From an uncultured Bacteroidia bacterium (GTDB taxonomy: Bacteria; Bacteroidota; Bacteroidia; Bacteroidales; F082), in assembly GCA_902800965.1 (NCBI GenBank), contig CADCGK010000011.1, forward strand, positions 50,933 to 114,932: a stretch of DNA of 64,000 nt, given 5' to 3'. The notes under the pieces are model-generated. The model searched no databases, was not told the origin of the DNA, and saw only the letters and a list, made by a program, of their open reading frames with translations. Of the stretch, positions 7,454 through 15,871 are shown piece by piece. Position numbers and translations under genes: made by a program. Within the stretch, counting starts at the first letter, position 1, and the number at the start of each line of letters is the position of its first letter.

Positions 7454-9979
7454 ATGAAAAAATTAGCTTTACTTTTCGCAATGGTTGTGTTCGCATTCAG
7501 TAATGCATTCGCACAATCATCGATGTACTTCGATTTCGAAGGACAGACTGCAGGTAACAAGATCGCTGCTACTCTTGGCGATCCTTGGACCACATGGAGC
7601 AACGCCCCCGGCGGTGCTGAAGACGGTGTCTTCGACATGGCTGATGGTTCCATGGCTGCTCATTTCACCTATGGCAATGACCAAGTCCTGAGACTCGGTG
7701 GCATCGAAAGCGGTGAATTCGACCTCGTGTTCGACGCTTACGTTCCGAATGGCAAGAACGGTTACTTCAATGTGCTGCACCACTTTGCAGGTGGTGGTTC
7801 AACATGGGCTTGCCAATTCTATCTTTGCGCTACCAATGATGGTAACGACCAAACAGTGACACAAGAAGGTCATGGTACTGTTCACGCTGGTAGCAACGGT
7901 ACTGCCGATATCCCATGCGTTTGGGATGAATGGATGCAGTACAGAGTGCATATCAACATGGACCAAGACCTGGCTACTCTTTTCTGGAACGTCGCTGGTG
8001 AACCAGAACAGGAAATCTGCTCATGGCAATGGTCACTCGACAGCTTCGGTAGTGAAGTTGTTGGCCGCACTCTCGATGCCATGGACTTCTTTCCTCCCGA
8101 GAATGCTACTACTTCAGAGTTCTTCATTGACAACATCGGTATTATTAGCGGTGCTGACGACCAAGTTTTGATTGACGATGACTTTGAGGCTTACACGCTT
8201 GGCAACCATATTGCAGAAGAAGCTCAGGCTGCTGGTAACGATTGGTGGACCACTTGGACCAACAATCCTGGTTCAGCTGAAGACGGTATCATTGCTGAAG
8301 CTGGTGGTTCAAAGTGCGGTTACATCTCTGGCGCAAACGACAACGTCCTCCTTCTCGGTGGTCAAGAGTCAGGTGCCTACGACCTTGAGTTCGCTATCTT
8401 CTGCGATGAAGGCAAATATGGTTACTTCAACATCCTTCACGAGTTCAATGGCTCTGGTTCAACATGGGCTATGCAGGCTTATCTGAATGCCACTAACGAT
8501 GGCTCAACTACTTCAACAACTTATTCAGTCGGTCATGGTACCGTTCACGCTGGTGCTAACGCCAATGGTGATATTCCTGCCGTTGTCAACGAATGGATGT
8601 TCTTCAGAATCCATGTTGACTGCGATGCTGACCAGGCAGAATTGTTCTATAGATCAGAAACAACACAGCCTGAAGAGATTTCAGTTGTTGCATGGCAGTG
8701 GAGCTTGGACAGTTTCGGCGAGAATGTTGTCGGCCGCAAGATGGACGCTATGGACTTCTTTGCACCAAATACAACCCTCGGAACTTACTACCTGGATAAC
8801 TTCAGATACACCAGAATTGGTCAAGAAACTCACGCTTCTCTCGAATTCGACACCGACGAAATCACTGCTGAGTTGATGGAAGATGATAACACCACCTTTG
8901 ATATTGAAATCAGCAACGCCAACGGCACCTCCATCGGTGACTGGACTGGTTGGGTTGACTTCGGAACCACCAGCAATACTTCTGGTAACAGCCAGCTTAA
9001 TTACGACATTGATCCCGATATGTACTCTGGCGCCAATGTCTCTCTAGTTGGTCTTAACATTGATGAACCAACATTGGTCGAGGTCGGTGCTATGTTCCCG
9101 GGTACTGCTTACGCTGGCTCAGCCATGGGCGCTCAGATTGTGAGTGCACAATATACCTTCTTTGAAGGTCAGGATAGCGGCACAGGTCTTGAAGCTAACA
9201 CTCCTGTGACTTTCCGTATCTACAAACAAGGCATGTATGGCCAGCCAGGTGAGGTCCTTGCCGAAAAGGTTGTTCCTTACAACCAAGTCGTTGCCAATGA
9301 TTGGACTATCGCTACTTTCGATACCCCAGTTGACCTTACAGGTTTCAACGTTTGGGTTACTTGCGAATTCACACAAGCTCTCAGCGGTTACCCGTTCAAC
9401 TTCGATGCAGGTACGAATTCAGGACAAGGTGACTACTATCGTACAAACGGTGGCGGTGCTTTCCACAGATGCTCTGAAACCTTCTCGGAAGATTATGGCA
9501 ACTTCCATATCCGTATCAACACCGTGGGTACACCTGTCCCTGCAACCTGGGCAAGCCTGAGCAAGCCTGAAGGTACGATGGCAATCGGTGAATCTGATGT
9601 TGTTACTCTTAACCTCAATTCAATTGGTATGGATGACCAAACCTCCTATGAGGCCTGCGTCATCTTCAAGACCAATGATCCTGACAACGAAGAATATCGT
9701 ATCCCCGTCCACATGCTGGTTGACTATAGCTCAGTCGTCGAGAATGGCGAAAAAGCTTTCGAGATCTATCCTAACCCTGCCACCACAATGGTGACCCTGA
9801 AGGGTGAGAACCTGAGCCACGTCGCCATTTACAATGTGGCTGGCCAGTTGGTCCGCGTCGTGAAACTTAACGATGTCGCCAACAGTATCAACATGGATGT
9901 TGAATCTGGAGTTTACTTCTTCAACGTCTATGATAATAATGGCAACAACAGCGTCCAACGCGTTGTCATCACCAAATAA
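7454..9979 (+). CDS. Secreted multidomain protein with T9SS type A sorting domain
   Basis: An 841-residue protein with signal peptide MKKLALLFAMVVFAFSNAFA. Residues ~23-265 and ~266-455 are two related copies of a jelly-roll-like module: each has a DFE(G/A) start, WTTW(S/T)N, a GA(E)DG segment and AWQWSLDSFG with VGR(T/K)(L/M)DAMDFF. A third region (~460-750) is Ig/abnormal-spindle-like. The last ~75 residues (FEIYPNPATTMVTLKG ... GVYFFNVYDNNG ... VVITK) are a type A T9SS signal, which sends the protein through the outer membrane for cleavage and surface attachment or release. No catalytic residues are recognised; carbohydrate or protein binding is plausible. It is followed by a strong terminator. 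Confidence 0.85.
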   Translation: MKKLALLFAMVVFAFSNAFAQSSMYFDFEGQTAGNKIAATLGDPWTTWSNAPGGAEDGVFDMADGSMAAHFTYGNDQVLRLGGIESGEFDLVFDAYVPNGKNGYFNVLHHFAGGGSTWACQFYLCATNDGNDQTVTQEGHGTVHAGSNGTADIPCVWDEWMQYRVHINMDQDLATLFWNVAGEPEQEICSWQWSLDSFGSEVVGRTLDAMDFFPPENATTSEFFIDNIGIISGADDQVLIDDDFEAYTLGNHIAEEAQAAGNDWWTTWTNNPGSAEDGIIAEAGGSKCGYISGANDNVLLLGGQESGAYDLEFAIFCDEGKYGYFNILHEFNGSGSTWAMQAYLNATNDGSTTSTTYSVGHGTVHAGANANGDIPAVVNEWMFFRIHVDCDADQAELFYRSETTQPEEISVVAWQWSLDSFGENVVGRKMDAMDFFAPNTTLGTYYLDNFRYTRIGQETHASLEFDTDEITAELMEDDNTTFDIEISNANGTSIGDWTGWVDFGTTSNTSGNSQLNYDIDPDMYSGANVSLVGLNIDEPTLVEVGAMFPGTAYAGSAMGAQIVSAQYTFFEGQDSGTGLEANTPVTFRIYKQGMYGQPGEVLAEKVVPYNQVVANDWTIATFDTPVDLTGFNVWVTCEFTQALSGYPFNFDAGTNSGQGDYYRTNGGGAFHRCSETFSEDYGNFHIRINTVGTPVPATWASLSKPEGTMAIGESDVVTLNLNSIGMDDQTSYEACVIFKTNDPDNEEYRIPVHMLVDYSSVVENGEKAFEIYPNPATTMVTLKGENLSHVAIYNVAGQLVRVVKLNDVANSINMDVESGVYFFNVYDNNGNNSVQRVVITK

Positions 9980-9999
9980 TCCTTCTTAAAAAGGATTTG

Positions 10000-10031
10000 A
10001 AAAAAGCCGTCCATGTGGGCGGCTTTTTTTT
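10000..10031 (+). terminator. Strong intrinsic terminator
   Basis: AAAAAAGCCGTCC pairs with GGGCGGCTTTTTT across a 4-nt loop (one G-U pair), followed by a T run. Its last T is the first base of the cdsA -7 box. Confidence 0.9.
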
Positions 10032-10038
10032 ATCTTTG
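10031..10038 (+). promoter_or_regulatory. -7 box (TATCTTTG) for cdsA-psd
   Basis: TATCTTTG ends 4 bases before the cdsA ATG (TATCTTTGCATCATG). If used, the transcript begins at or next to the start codon, giving an almost leaderless mRNA. Confidence 0.6.
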
Positions 10039-10042
10039 CATC

Positions 10043-10831
10043 ATGAAAGAACTATTGGTTAGATCGATTTCAGGTGCCGTGCTGGTGGCTGTCATTATCG
10101 CCTGCATCTTGCTCTCCCCTTGGTCCTGCTGGGCACTGGCGCTGTTCATCGTTGCAGTGGGAACCTTCGAAATGTGTCGTTTGATGCACATCGAGAATCG
10201 CTGGCAATGGGTGCTAGGCGAGCTGATAGCGGTGGGCTCATTCGCATTTGTTTCTTTGGGTATGATGAATGTGAGACCCCTTTCGGGCTTAGTGCTGTTG
10301 CTTCCTCTGATCCCTTTCCTCTTTGCCTTGTTTTCCACCACTACCGATTTCAAGTCAATTGCAGCCTTCAACTTTGGCGCTGTTGCTTTGTTGAGCATTC
10401 CCTGTACGTTGATGCTGTGGATTCGTGAGGTATATAGTCCAAAGATGTTGTTGCTGGTTTTTGTCCTGTTATGGGTCAATGATACATTTGCCTACCTTAC
10501 TGGTCGTTTGCTGGGCAAACACAAACTCTTTGAACGCATCTCTCCTGGCAAGACCATAGAAGGTAGTATTGGAGGCTTGGTGTTTACGCTGGCTGGCATT
10601 ATCATCTATAGTCATTATGCGGATTGGCTTTCCCTCAAAGCTGCCATAGGCATGGGGCTGATCGCTGTCGTGTTCGGCACGTTGGGTGACTTGTGTGAGT
10701 CTATGCTTAAACGACAGGCTGGAGTGAAGGATTCAGGAAAGCTGATTCCAGGTCATGGCGGCATTTTGGACCGTTTTGATTCGGTTTTGTTTACCATCCC
10801 ATTTGTTTTCGTATATTTGCTGCTTGTATGA
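10043..10831 (+). CDS. cdsA: Phosphatidate cytidylyltransferase (CDP-diglyceride synthase)
   Basis: Makes CDP-diacylglycerol from CTP and phosphatidate at the inner membrane, the branch point of phospholipid synthesis. The 262-residue protein is almost wholly hydrophobic with about seven membrane spans. It ends with the CTP-transferase signature, SMLKRQAGVKDSGKLIPGHG then GILDRFDS. The start MKELLVRSISG is chosen because the in-frame ATG 30 bp upstream lies inside the terminator hairpin. It overlaps psd by ATGA, so translation is coupled. Confidence 0.96.
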   Translation: MKELLVRSISGAVLVAVIIACILLSPWSCWALALFIVAVGTFEMCRLMHIENRWQWVLGELIAVGSFAFVSLGMMNVRPLSGLVLLLPLIPFLFALFSTTTDFKSIAAFNFGAVALLSIPCTLMLWIREVYSPKMLLLVFVLLWVNDTFAYLTGRLLGKHKLFERISPGKTIEGSIGGLVFTLAGIIIYSHYADWLSLKAAIGMGLIAVVFGTLGDLCESMLKRQAGVKDSGKLIPGHGGILDRFDSVLFTIPFVFVYLLLV

Positions 10832-11514
10832 GACGGATACATAAACGGATTCACGAAGAAGGCAATAAGGCGATTCTGATCAATGTGCTGATCTTGGCTG
10901 TACTGGTGGTGGGTATGAACCTGTTGTGGCCAGAACAAAATTGGTGGCATATCTTGGTTTATGTATTGATGGCAGCCTTCCTGGCTTTGATTGTCCGTTT
11001 CTTTAGGGTTCCCATCTATCGACATACCACTCAAATGGAGCATGCTGTGCTTTCTCCTGCCGATGGAGAAATAGCTGCCAATGAGATTGTGATGGAAGAT
11101 GAATATTTCCACGAGCAGCGCCGCCAGATTTCCATCTTCATGTCGATCTACAATGTGCACATCAACTTTTTCCCCTTCGACGGGGAGGTAACTTATTACA
11201 AATACCATCCTGGGAGGTTTTTGGTGGCTTTCAAGCCCAAGTCATCGACCGACAATGAGCACAATTCCATTGTACTGAAAGACCGCCAGGGACGTGAGGT
11301 TCTGGTCCGTCAGATTGCGGGTTTTGTAGCCCGCCGCATCGTGTGTGATCTGGAGCCGGGCGATGAAGCCGTCGCCGGCGAGGAGTTGGGCATGATCCGC
11401 TTCGGCTCCCGTGTGGATGTCTTCCTGCCTTTAGACGCTGAGGTAAAGGTGCATATCGGCGATAAAGTCAAAGGCAAGACCTCAGTGTTGGCGGTGATGA
11501 AAGAGGAAAGTTGA
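10828..11514 (+). CDS. psd: Phosphatidylserine decarboxylase proenzyme (short form)
   Basis: Converts phosphatidylserine to phosphatidylethanolamine, using a pyruvoyl group made by self-cleavage. The 228-residue chain has an N-terminal hydrophobic pair (residues ~17-60), the family segment LSPADGEI and VHINFFPFDG, and the cleavage site at Gly-Ser within MIRFGSRVD, the FGSR form of the short type A enzymes. It is translated directly after cdsA (ATGA overlap). The phosphatidylserine synthase gene often found nearby is not in this window. Confidence 0.95.
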   Translation: MRRIHKRIHEEGNKAILINVLILAVLVVGMNLLWPEQNWWHILVYVLMAAFLALIVRFFRVPIYRHTTQMEHAVLSPADGEIAANEIVMEDEYFHEQRRQISIFMSIYNVHINFFPFDGEVTYYKYHPGRFLVAFKPKSSTDNEHNSIVLKDRQGREVLVRQIAGFVARRIVCDLEPGDEAVAGEELGMIRFGSRVDVFLPLDAEVKVHIGDKVKGKTSVLAVMKEES

Positions 11515-11552
11515 GAGGTTAGAGGTTAAAGGTTATAGGTTAAAGGTTAAAA
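11513..11552. repeat. Degenerate 7-bp tandem repeat (AGGTTAA/AGGTTAG)
   Basis: Units AGGTTAG, AGGTTAA, AGGTTAT, AGGTTAA, AGGTTAA in succession fill the gap between the converging psd and methyltransferase-HAD genes, starting inside the psd stop codon. Confidence 0.75.
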
Positions 11553-11554
11553 AG

Positions 11555-12796
11555 TCAAAGTAGGGTTTTGATATCTGAAAGATGGCGTACTTCGTATGTG
11601 CGCTCTCCGGGATCTTCTTGCCCCGAGGGATTGAAGAACACCTGATCTATTCCGGCTGCTCGGGCACCATCGATGTCAACCGCCATCTCGTCGCCGATCA
11701 TTAGGCTCTCCTCGGCAGTAGCTCCGGCTTTTTTCAAAGCATAAAGGAAAATCTCAGGATTGGGTTTTTTTATGTTGATTTCCTCCGAAACAGTAAGAGT
11801 CTCAAAATATGGCTCCATGCCGGAACCGCTCAACTTGGTATGCTGTACTTCTTGGAAACCATTGGTAATCAGATGTAGGTGGTATTTCGGTTTCAGGTAT
11901 TCCAAGAGTTCCATCGTGCCTGGTACCAGCCGTACGATACGGGGTGACCAATACACGTAATCCTCGCTTAGATGGTCGGCGAGTTCAACATCATGGATGT
12001 CGTAATGCTCCAAGGGCTTTAGGAAACGAGTTCGGTTGAGATCGTCTTTGGTGATTTTGTTTTCCCTATAGAGCTCCCAAAGTTTTTCGTTCAAGGGGTG
12101 ATACACCTCATGGAAGTCATGGGCGCTGGGGATTCCGAGGTCTTTGAGATGGTACTTGTCATAGATGCGTTCGAAAGCCACCTCGGCGGCAGCATCGAAA
12201 TCCCAAAGTGTCCGGTCGAGGTCGAAGAAGATGTGTTTGTATTGTTTCTTCCGACTTCTGACTTCTGTCTCCTGACTTCTACTAATCATTTGCCTTTGCC
12301 ACTCGAATAGTGCAACTGCTGCAGCGTGACTGACATTGAGGGAACGTGTCGGACCAGGGACGGGGATATAAACCACCATGTCGCATTGCTTGAGCAGCTC
12401 CTCACGGATGCCTTGGCTCTCGCTACCGACGATGAAGGCCACGTCTTCGGGAAGCTTGGTGTCGTAGATGCAGGTGGCATCATCAGTCGTCTCAATGGCA
12501 ACAATGCTCTTGCCATTTGGGACGATTTTGTGCAAGTCGGTCTCTTCAGTAAAAAACCAACGTATGTTGTCGCGGCTTGAGGCTGCAGCACGTCGCACTT
12601 TGCCCAACCTGTGATCGGCCTCGCTGCCTAAGAAACACATCTCAGTGGCACCGATGTTATCTGCCAAACGTATCATGGCGCCCAGATTGTCAGGGGTCAT
12701 GAGATGGTCGGCGATGACGATGGGACGGGGAATCCGTTGGTAAATCTCCTCCGTGGGGATACGTTCAAATAAATCGTTTGATTTGAGATAGCTCAT
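11555..12796 (-). CDS. Fusion of a SpoU-family RNA 2'-O-methyltransferase and a YjjG-like HAD phosphatase
   Basis: A 413-residue chain. Residues 1-170 are a minimal SpoU/TrmH methyltransferase: motif 1 around NLGAMIRLADNIGA, motif 2 IVGSESQGI, motif 3 IPVPGPTRSLNVSHAAAVAL, the deep-knot SAM site that methylates a ribose in tRNA or rRNA. Residues 186-413 are a HAD hydrolase of the YjjG/noncanonical nucleotidase type: FFDLDRTLWDFD (nucleophile D192), LITNGFQEVQ, KKPNPEIF and MIGDEMAVDIDGARAAG. The two are joined by SRSQETEVRSRKK, encoded by a 7-bp tandem repeat, so the fusion was probably made by repeat DNA replacing a stop and start. It lies 10 bp after the di-heme peroxidase gene on the same strand. 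Confidence 0.9.
   Translation of the reverse strand: MSYLKSNDLFERIPTEEIYQRIPRPIVIADHLMTPDNLGAMIRLADNIGATEMCFLGSEADHRLGKVRRAAASSRDNIRWFFTEETDLHKIVPNGKSIVAIETTDDATCIYDTKLPEDVAFIVGSESQGIREELLKQCDMVVYIPVPGPTRSLNVSHAAAVALFEWQRQMISRSQETEVRSRKKQYKHIFFDLDRTLWDFDAAAEVAFERIYDKYHLKDLGIPSAHDFHEVYHPLNEKLWELYRENKITKDDLNRTRFLKPLEHYDIHDVELADHLSEDYVYWSPRIVRLVPGTMELLEYLKPKYHLHLITNGFQEVQHTKLSGSGMEPYFETLTVSEEINIKKPNPEIFLYALKKAGATAEESLMIGDEMAVDIDGARAAGIDQVFFNPSGQEDPGERTYEVRHLSDIKTLL
12248..12282. repeat. In-frame 7-bp tandem repeat forming the domain linker
   Basis: Units of the CTTCTGA/CTTCCGA type (AGAAGTC family on the coding strand) encode residues 172-184 of the methyltransferase-HAD protein. Confidence 0.75.
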
Positions 12797-12806
12797 AGTG
12801 CCGGTT

Positions 12807-13814
12807 TTATGGATTGCTACGGTCGTTCCTCCCTCGCAAGGATTTGTCGGTTAATGTATTTAAAAATGCTTTCAATTGTTGTTTTTCTTGTTCTGTGAGT
12901 TGTACGCCGCCTTGCATGACATGGTGCATCAGTGGGCTGATCTGTTCGGAGTATTGGACTCCTTCGGAATAAAAGTCGATGACCTCGTCGAGGGTGCGGA
13001 AACGTCCGTCGTGCATATAGGGCGCAGTAAGGGCGATGTTGCGAAGGGTGGGGGCTTTGAAGTCGCCGTGGTATTCGGCGTCGAGGCCGTTGTTATAGCG
13101 TAGATTCGTTGTAAACAAAGCGTTGGAGCCGCCTCCATGGCAGTGGAAACAGTCGGCGCCGTTCTCTGTGGTAAAGAGCACATAGCCGTTCAGCTCGTCT
13201 TGGGTAAGCTGCTCTTCGCCACGCAAGTAACGGTCGAACTTGCTGTCGGCAAAGACGAGACTCCTGACGTATTGGGCAATGGCTTTTTCAACGAGGACAA
13301 AGGTAATTCTGTCCGTTCCAAAAGCCTTCTTGAAGAGCTCCGGATAGGTGTCGGATTGTTGCAACAGCTTGACGACCTCGGCAGTGTCGGCGTCGATTTC
13401 GTTGGGGTCGGTGAAGGCGGCATAGACCATGTCTTCAAGGGTTTCCACGTTGCCTTGCCATCCTAGTCCAGTAGTGTTCCAGGCAAGGTTGATGAGTGGA
13501 AGCATGGTATGTCCAGTGCCCAGATGCTCCAGCGAGGCCTCGGGACCTCCCTCAAAACTAAATTGCTCATGGTGACATTGAGAACAACTATTATCCTCAA
13601 AAAATAACTTCTTTCCCAATGCGACTCCTTCCTCCGTCATAGGGTTGTCCTCAGGGATGTTGTTCTTAGAAGGGAAAAACAATGGGCTGGGAAGCTCGTA
13701 TGGCGTAGGCTTGAAGGTCTCTTCCTCATGCGGTGTGCATGAGAACAGCGCCAGCAGCAACAAAATGGATTGCCACGCTCCACGATGTTTCGCTCGCAAT
13801 GACGTACCTCTCAT
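12807..13814 (-). CDS. MbnH/MauG-like di-heme cytochrome c peroxidase family lipoprotein
   Basis: A 335-residue protein with two heme c sites: CSQCH (~residue 78) and CFHCH (~residue 225), in the order and spacing of bacterial di-heme peroxidases. ILLLLALFSC looks like a lipoprotein signal, so it should sit in the periplasm. The start at 13814 overlaps the upstream stop as ATGA. With the MbnP-like protein encoded just before it, the closest functional model is MbnH, which oxidises a Trp of MbnP to form a copper site; MauG-like modification of another target is an alternative. The first ~13 and last ~12 codons are built from a dispersed palindromic element. Confidence 0.88.
   Translation of the reverse strand: MRGTSLRAKHRGAWQSILLLLALFSCTPHEEETFKPTPYELPSPLFFPSKNNIPEDNPMTEEGVALGKKLFFEDNSCSQCHHEQFSFEGGPEASLEHLGTGHTMLPLINLAWNTTGLGWQGNVETLEDMVYAAFTDPNEIDADTAEVVKLLQQSDTYPELFKKAFGTDRITFVLVEKAIAQYVRSLVFADSKFDRYLRGEEQLTQDELNGYVLFTTENGADCFHCHGGGSNALFTTNLRYNNGLDAEYHGDFKAPTLRNIALTAPYMHDGRFRTLDEVIDFYSEGVQYSEQISPLMHHVMQGGVQLTEQEKQQLKAFLNTLTDKSLRGRNDRSNP
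12810..12842. repeat. Dispersed palindromic element (TTGCGAG...GCAATCC family), 3' copy
   Basis: The minus strand runs from TCCTTGCGAGGGAGGAACGA to GTAGCAATCCA, the arrangement of a widespread bacterial repeat. It encodes the peroxidase C-terminus SLRGRNDRSNP and ends directly at the stop codon. Confidence 0.65.
13766..13803. repeat. Dispersed palindromic element (GTCATTGCGAG...GTGGCAATCCA), 5' copy
   Basis: The minus strand starts GTCATTGCGAGCGAAACATC and ends GAGCGTGGCAATCCA, a close match to the common dispersed repeat. It encodes SLRAKHRGAWQS, the n-region of the peroxidase signal peptide, starting 3 codons after the ATG. Confidence 0.75.
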
Positions 13815-14683
13815 GAACGGTTCTTGTTTTTTAGGATGGAGATCGTGTTCTTGAAGTTCTCCCAAGTCATGAAATGGGGTTTGGGAGCGGCTTTCTGTAG
13901 GATTTCCTTACTGATTTCAGCGATCGATGGCATGTCTTCTGTGTTTTTGGCGGTAAATACATCTGCTCCGTTTTCTTTGAGGAGTTGTTGGGCTTCTTGG
14001 TTCTGCATGATGGCCGAACCGAAGGCGTTGAAGTCGTAAACATGAGGGCTGCGGAACCATTTGTTGATGTTCATAACGATACCAATTGAATAGTCCCGAC
14101 CTGCATACACTTCGAGATCGATTGGTAACTCAACGGTGAAGCTGTTGTCATAAAACTCGGTGTGGCTGGCGTTCTGTCCTCTGCCGAGGTGGATGGCTAG
14201 AGGGACGAGGAGGCTGTCGGCGTTCTGGTATTTGCCGTTGAGTTTCATGTAATGATAGCCTCCGCCCAGTTCATTGGGCCAGAACATGTTGCTTTCAGGG
14301 GGATTGCTAAAGGCACCCGACCTGTTGTCATCGTCATTCAAGCCGAAGGTAAAGCGAAGATATTGATAGCAGCGCGTTGGCACTTCGGATATCCGTAAGG
14401 TCTGGGTTTCTGGAATGTTGGTGTCGATATACCAGGTCTCCGCCAGCATGACGCGGTTGCCGTCGTAGTCCTCTAGCTCCAGGTTCGAGATGAACCACTG
14501 CACTTCGTTGACGAGGTATGGGTTGCCGGCCTCGTTGGTGTAGCGAAGGACATCCATGACCAAAGGCGTGCCATCCTCCTCGTGTAAAACAGAGAGGGTG
14601 AGGCTACCGTGCCTTTCGTGGTCGGTGCAGGCTGCCATCAGCAGTACCAACATCAATGATATGACTGGCTTTATCCTTATCAT
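13811..14683 (-). CDS. MbnP-like periplasmic lipoprotein (possible copper-binding protein)
   Basis: A 290-residue protein with lipoprotein signal MIRIKPVISLMLVLLMAAC. The body matches the MbnP pattern: an early NEVQWFISNLEL strand, a turn with FGLNDDDN, then MFWPNELGGGYHYMKLNGKY, and a late FTVELPIDLEVYAG. In methanotrophs MbnP carries copper at a site that includes a kynurenine made from Trp by MbnH. The gene overlaps an MbnH/MauG-like peroxidase by 4 bp, the same pairing, which supports the call. Whether the metal is copper here is inference. Confidence 0.75.
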   Translation of the reverse strand: MIRIKPVISLMLVLLMAACTDHERHGSLTLSVLHEEDGTPLVMDVLRYTNEAGNPYLVNEVQWFISNLELEDYDGNRVMLAETWYIDTNIPETQTLRISEVPTRCYQYLRFTFGLNDDDNRSGAFSNPPESNMFWPNELGGGYHYMKLNGKYQNADSLLVPLAIHLGRGQNASHTEFYDNSFTVELPIDLEVYAGRDYSIGIVMNINKWFRSPHVYDFNAFGSAIMQNQEAQQLLKENGADVFTAKNTEDMPSIAEISKEILQKAAPKPHFMTWENFKNTISILKNKNRS

Positions 14684-14730
14684 GGTTTTTCAAATCCCGC
14701 TGCAATGATACAAAAATCTTTCCAAATTGC

Positions 14731-14738
14731 TATCTTTG
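14731..14738 (+). promoter_or_regulatory. -7 box (TATCTTTG) for the Smr-domain gene
   Basis: TATCTTTG ends 13 bases before the first ATG; divergent from the MbnP-like gene. Confidence 0.55.
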
Positions 14739-14751
14739 CATTCTAAAACTA

Positions 14752-15849
14752 ATGTATATGGCAAACTATAAAGTTGGAGACCGAGTGAGCTTTCTGAACA
14801 ACGTGGGTGGCGGCAAGGTCACAAAGATCATCGATTCGCGTATGGTAATGGTAGAAGTGGAAGACGGTTTTGAGATCCCCACTTTGATCACGGAGATTGT
14901 TCCGGACTTCCGCAACCAGCCTTCGCGGCAGCAACAGATCGTGGATACTGTTCAACAAGAGATCAAAGAGAAGGAATTGGTGCAGCAACAGCAGGAGGAA
15001 GATGCCCGTCATGGCGGACTTCGTCGCTTTGCCAAGGAGGCGGAAAAGGAGGGTGCCTATCTTGCTTTTGTGCCGCACGAACAGCAATGGCTGCTGACGG
15101 GTGCCATGGATGTGGTGTTGGTGAACCATACGCCATACGAGATGCTTTACACCTTCACCATCAAGGAGGAAGAACAGTTTGTCAACGTGGATTACGGGCA
15201 ACTCGATAAGTATGAGAAGGTAGTAGTGGAAACCATCTCGCGTGAGGATTTGGAATACTGGTGCAATGGCATTATACAGGCCATCTTCACAGCGGAGACC
15301 TCCGACACGGTGCTCATGCCTCTGAATGCGCCTTTTGCCTTGCGCTCCAACCGTTTCTTTAAGGAAGGCAGTTATCTGATGTCTGGACTGTTGGGCGAAA
15401 AAGCGGTGATGAGTTGTCTTTCGGAACTGGTGGTTTTGAAAAACAGTGATGCCGATCTGATGAAGATTGCAAAGGAAGGCCTAGGCTCCAAAGCTCCCAA
15501 GCAGGATCTGGTGAAGAAAGAGTCACCTATCGACAAACACAGGACGGGTCAGGGCGAGGCTACAGTGGATTTGCATATCGGGGAGCTGGTGGACAACATC
15601 GCCGGTTTGTCGAGCCACGACATGTTCAAGATACAGATGGACTATTTCAAGAAGATGTTGGATAGCGCCATCGCTGCGGAATACACCAAAGTTACCTTTA
15701 TCCACGGAGTGGGCAATGGGGTGCTGAAGAATGCCATTATTGAGGAACTAAAGAATTATGAGAATACGAAGAATCACATGGCTTCCATCGCCAAGTTCGG
15801 CGTGGGGGCGATAGACGTGGTTATTAAAGAAGACAGAAGCCAGAAGTAA
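14752..15849 (+). CDS. DUF2027-type protein with C-terminal Smr domain
   Basis: A 365-residue cytoplasmic protein (or 363 from the second ATG at 14758, MANYKVGDRVSFLNN). The N-terminus is a small SH3-like barrel (YKVGDRVSFLNNVGGGKVTK), followed by a Gln/Glu-rich helix (~residues 60-85) and a beta-rich middle. The C-terminal ~85 residues form a Smr domain with VDLHIGEL (the DLH motif) and TFIHGVGNGVLK (HGxG). Smr domains act on nucleic acids as nucleases or binders in MutS2 and related proteins, but this protein lacks the MutS ATPase. The last residues EDRSQK come from a 7-bp tandem repeat. Exact role unknown. Confidence 0.82.
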   Translation: MYMANYKVGDRVSFLNNVGGGKVTKIIDSRMVMVEVEDGFEIPTLITEIVPDFRNQPSRQQQIVDTVQQEIKEKELVQQQQEEDARHGGLRRFAKEAEKEGAYLAFVPHEQQWLLTGAMDVVLVNHTPYEMLYTFTIKEEEQFVNVDYGQLDKYEKVVVETISREDLEYWCNGIIQAIFTAETSDTVLMPLNAPFALRSNRFFKEGSYLMSGLLGEKAVMSCLSELVVLKNSDADLMKIAKEGLGSKAPKQDLVKKESPIDKHRTGQGEATVDLHIGELVDNIAGLSSHDMFKIQMDYFKKMLDSAIAAEYTKVTFIHGVGNGVLKNAIIEELKNYENTKNHMASIAKFGVGAIDVVIKEDRSQK

Positions 15850-15864
15850 GAAGAAAGAAGTTAG
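15829..15864. repeat. 7-bp tandem repeat (AGAAGAC/AGAAGTA) across a stop codon
   Basis: AGAAGAC, AGAAGCC, AGAAGTA, AGAAGAA, AGAAGTT units cover the last six codons and stop of the Smr-domain gene and run beyond it. Confidence 0.75.
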
Positions 15865-15871
15865 ACCGTTT

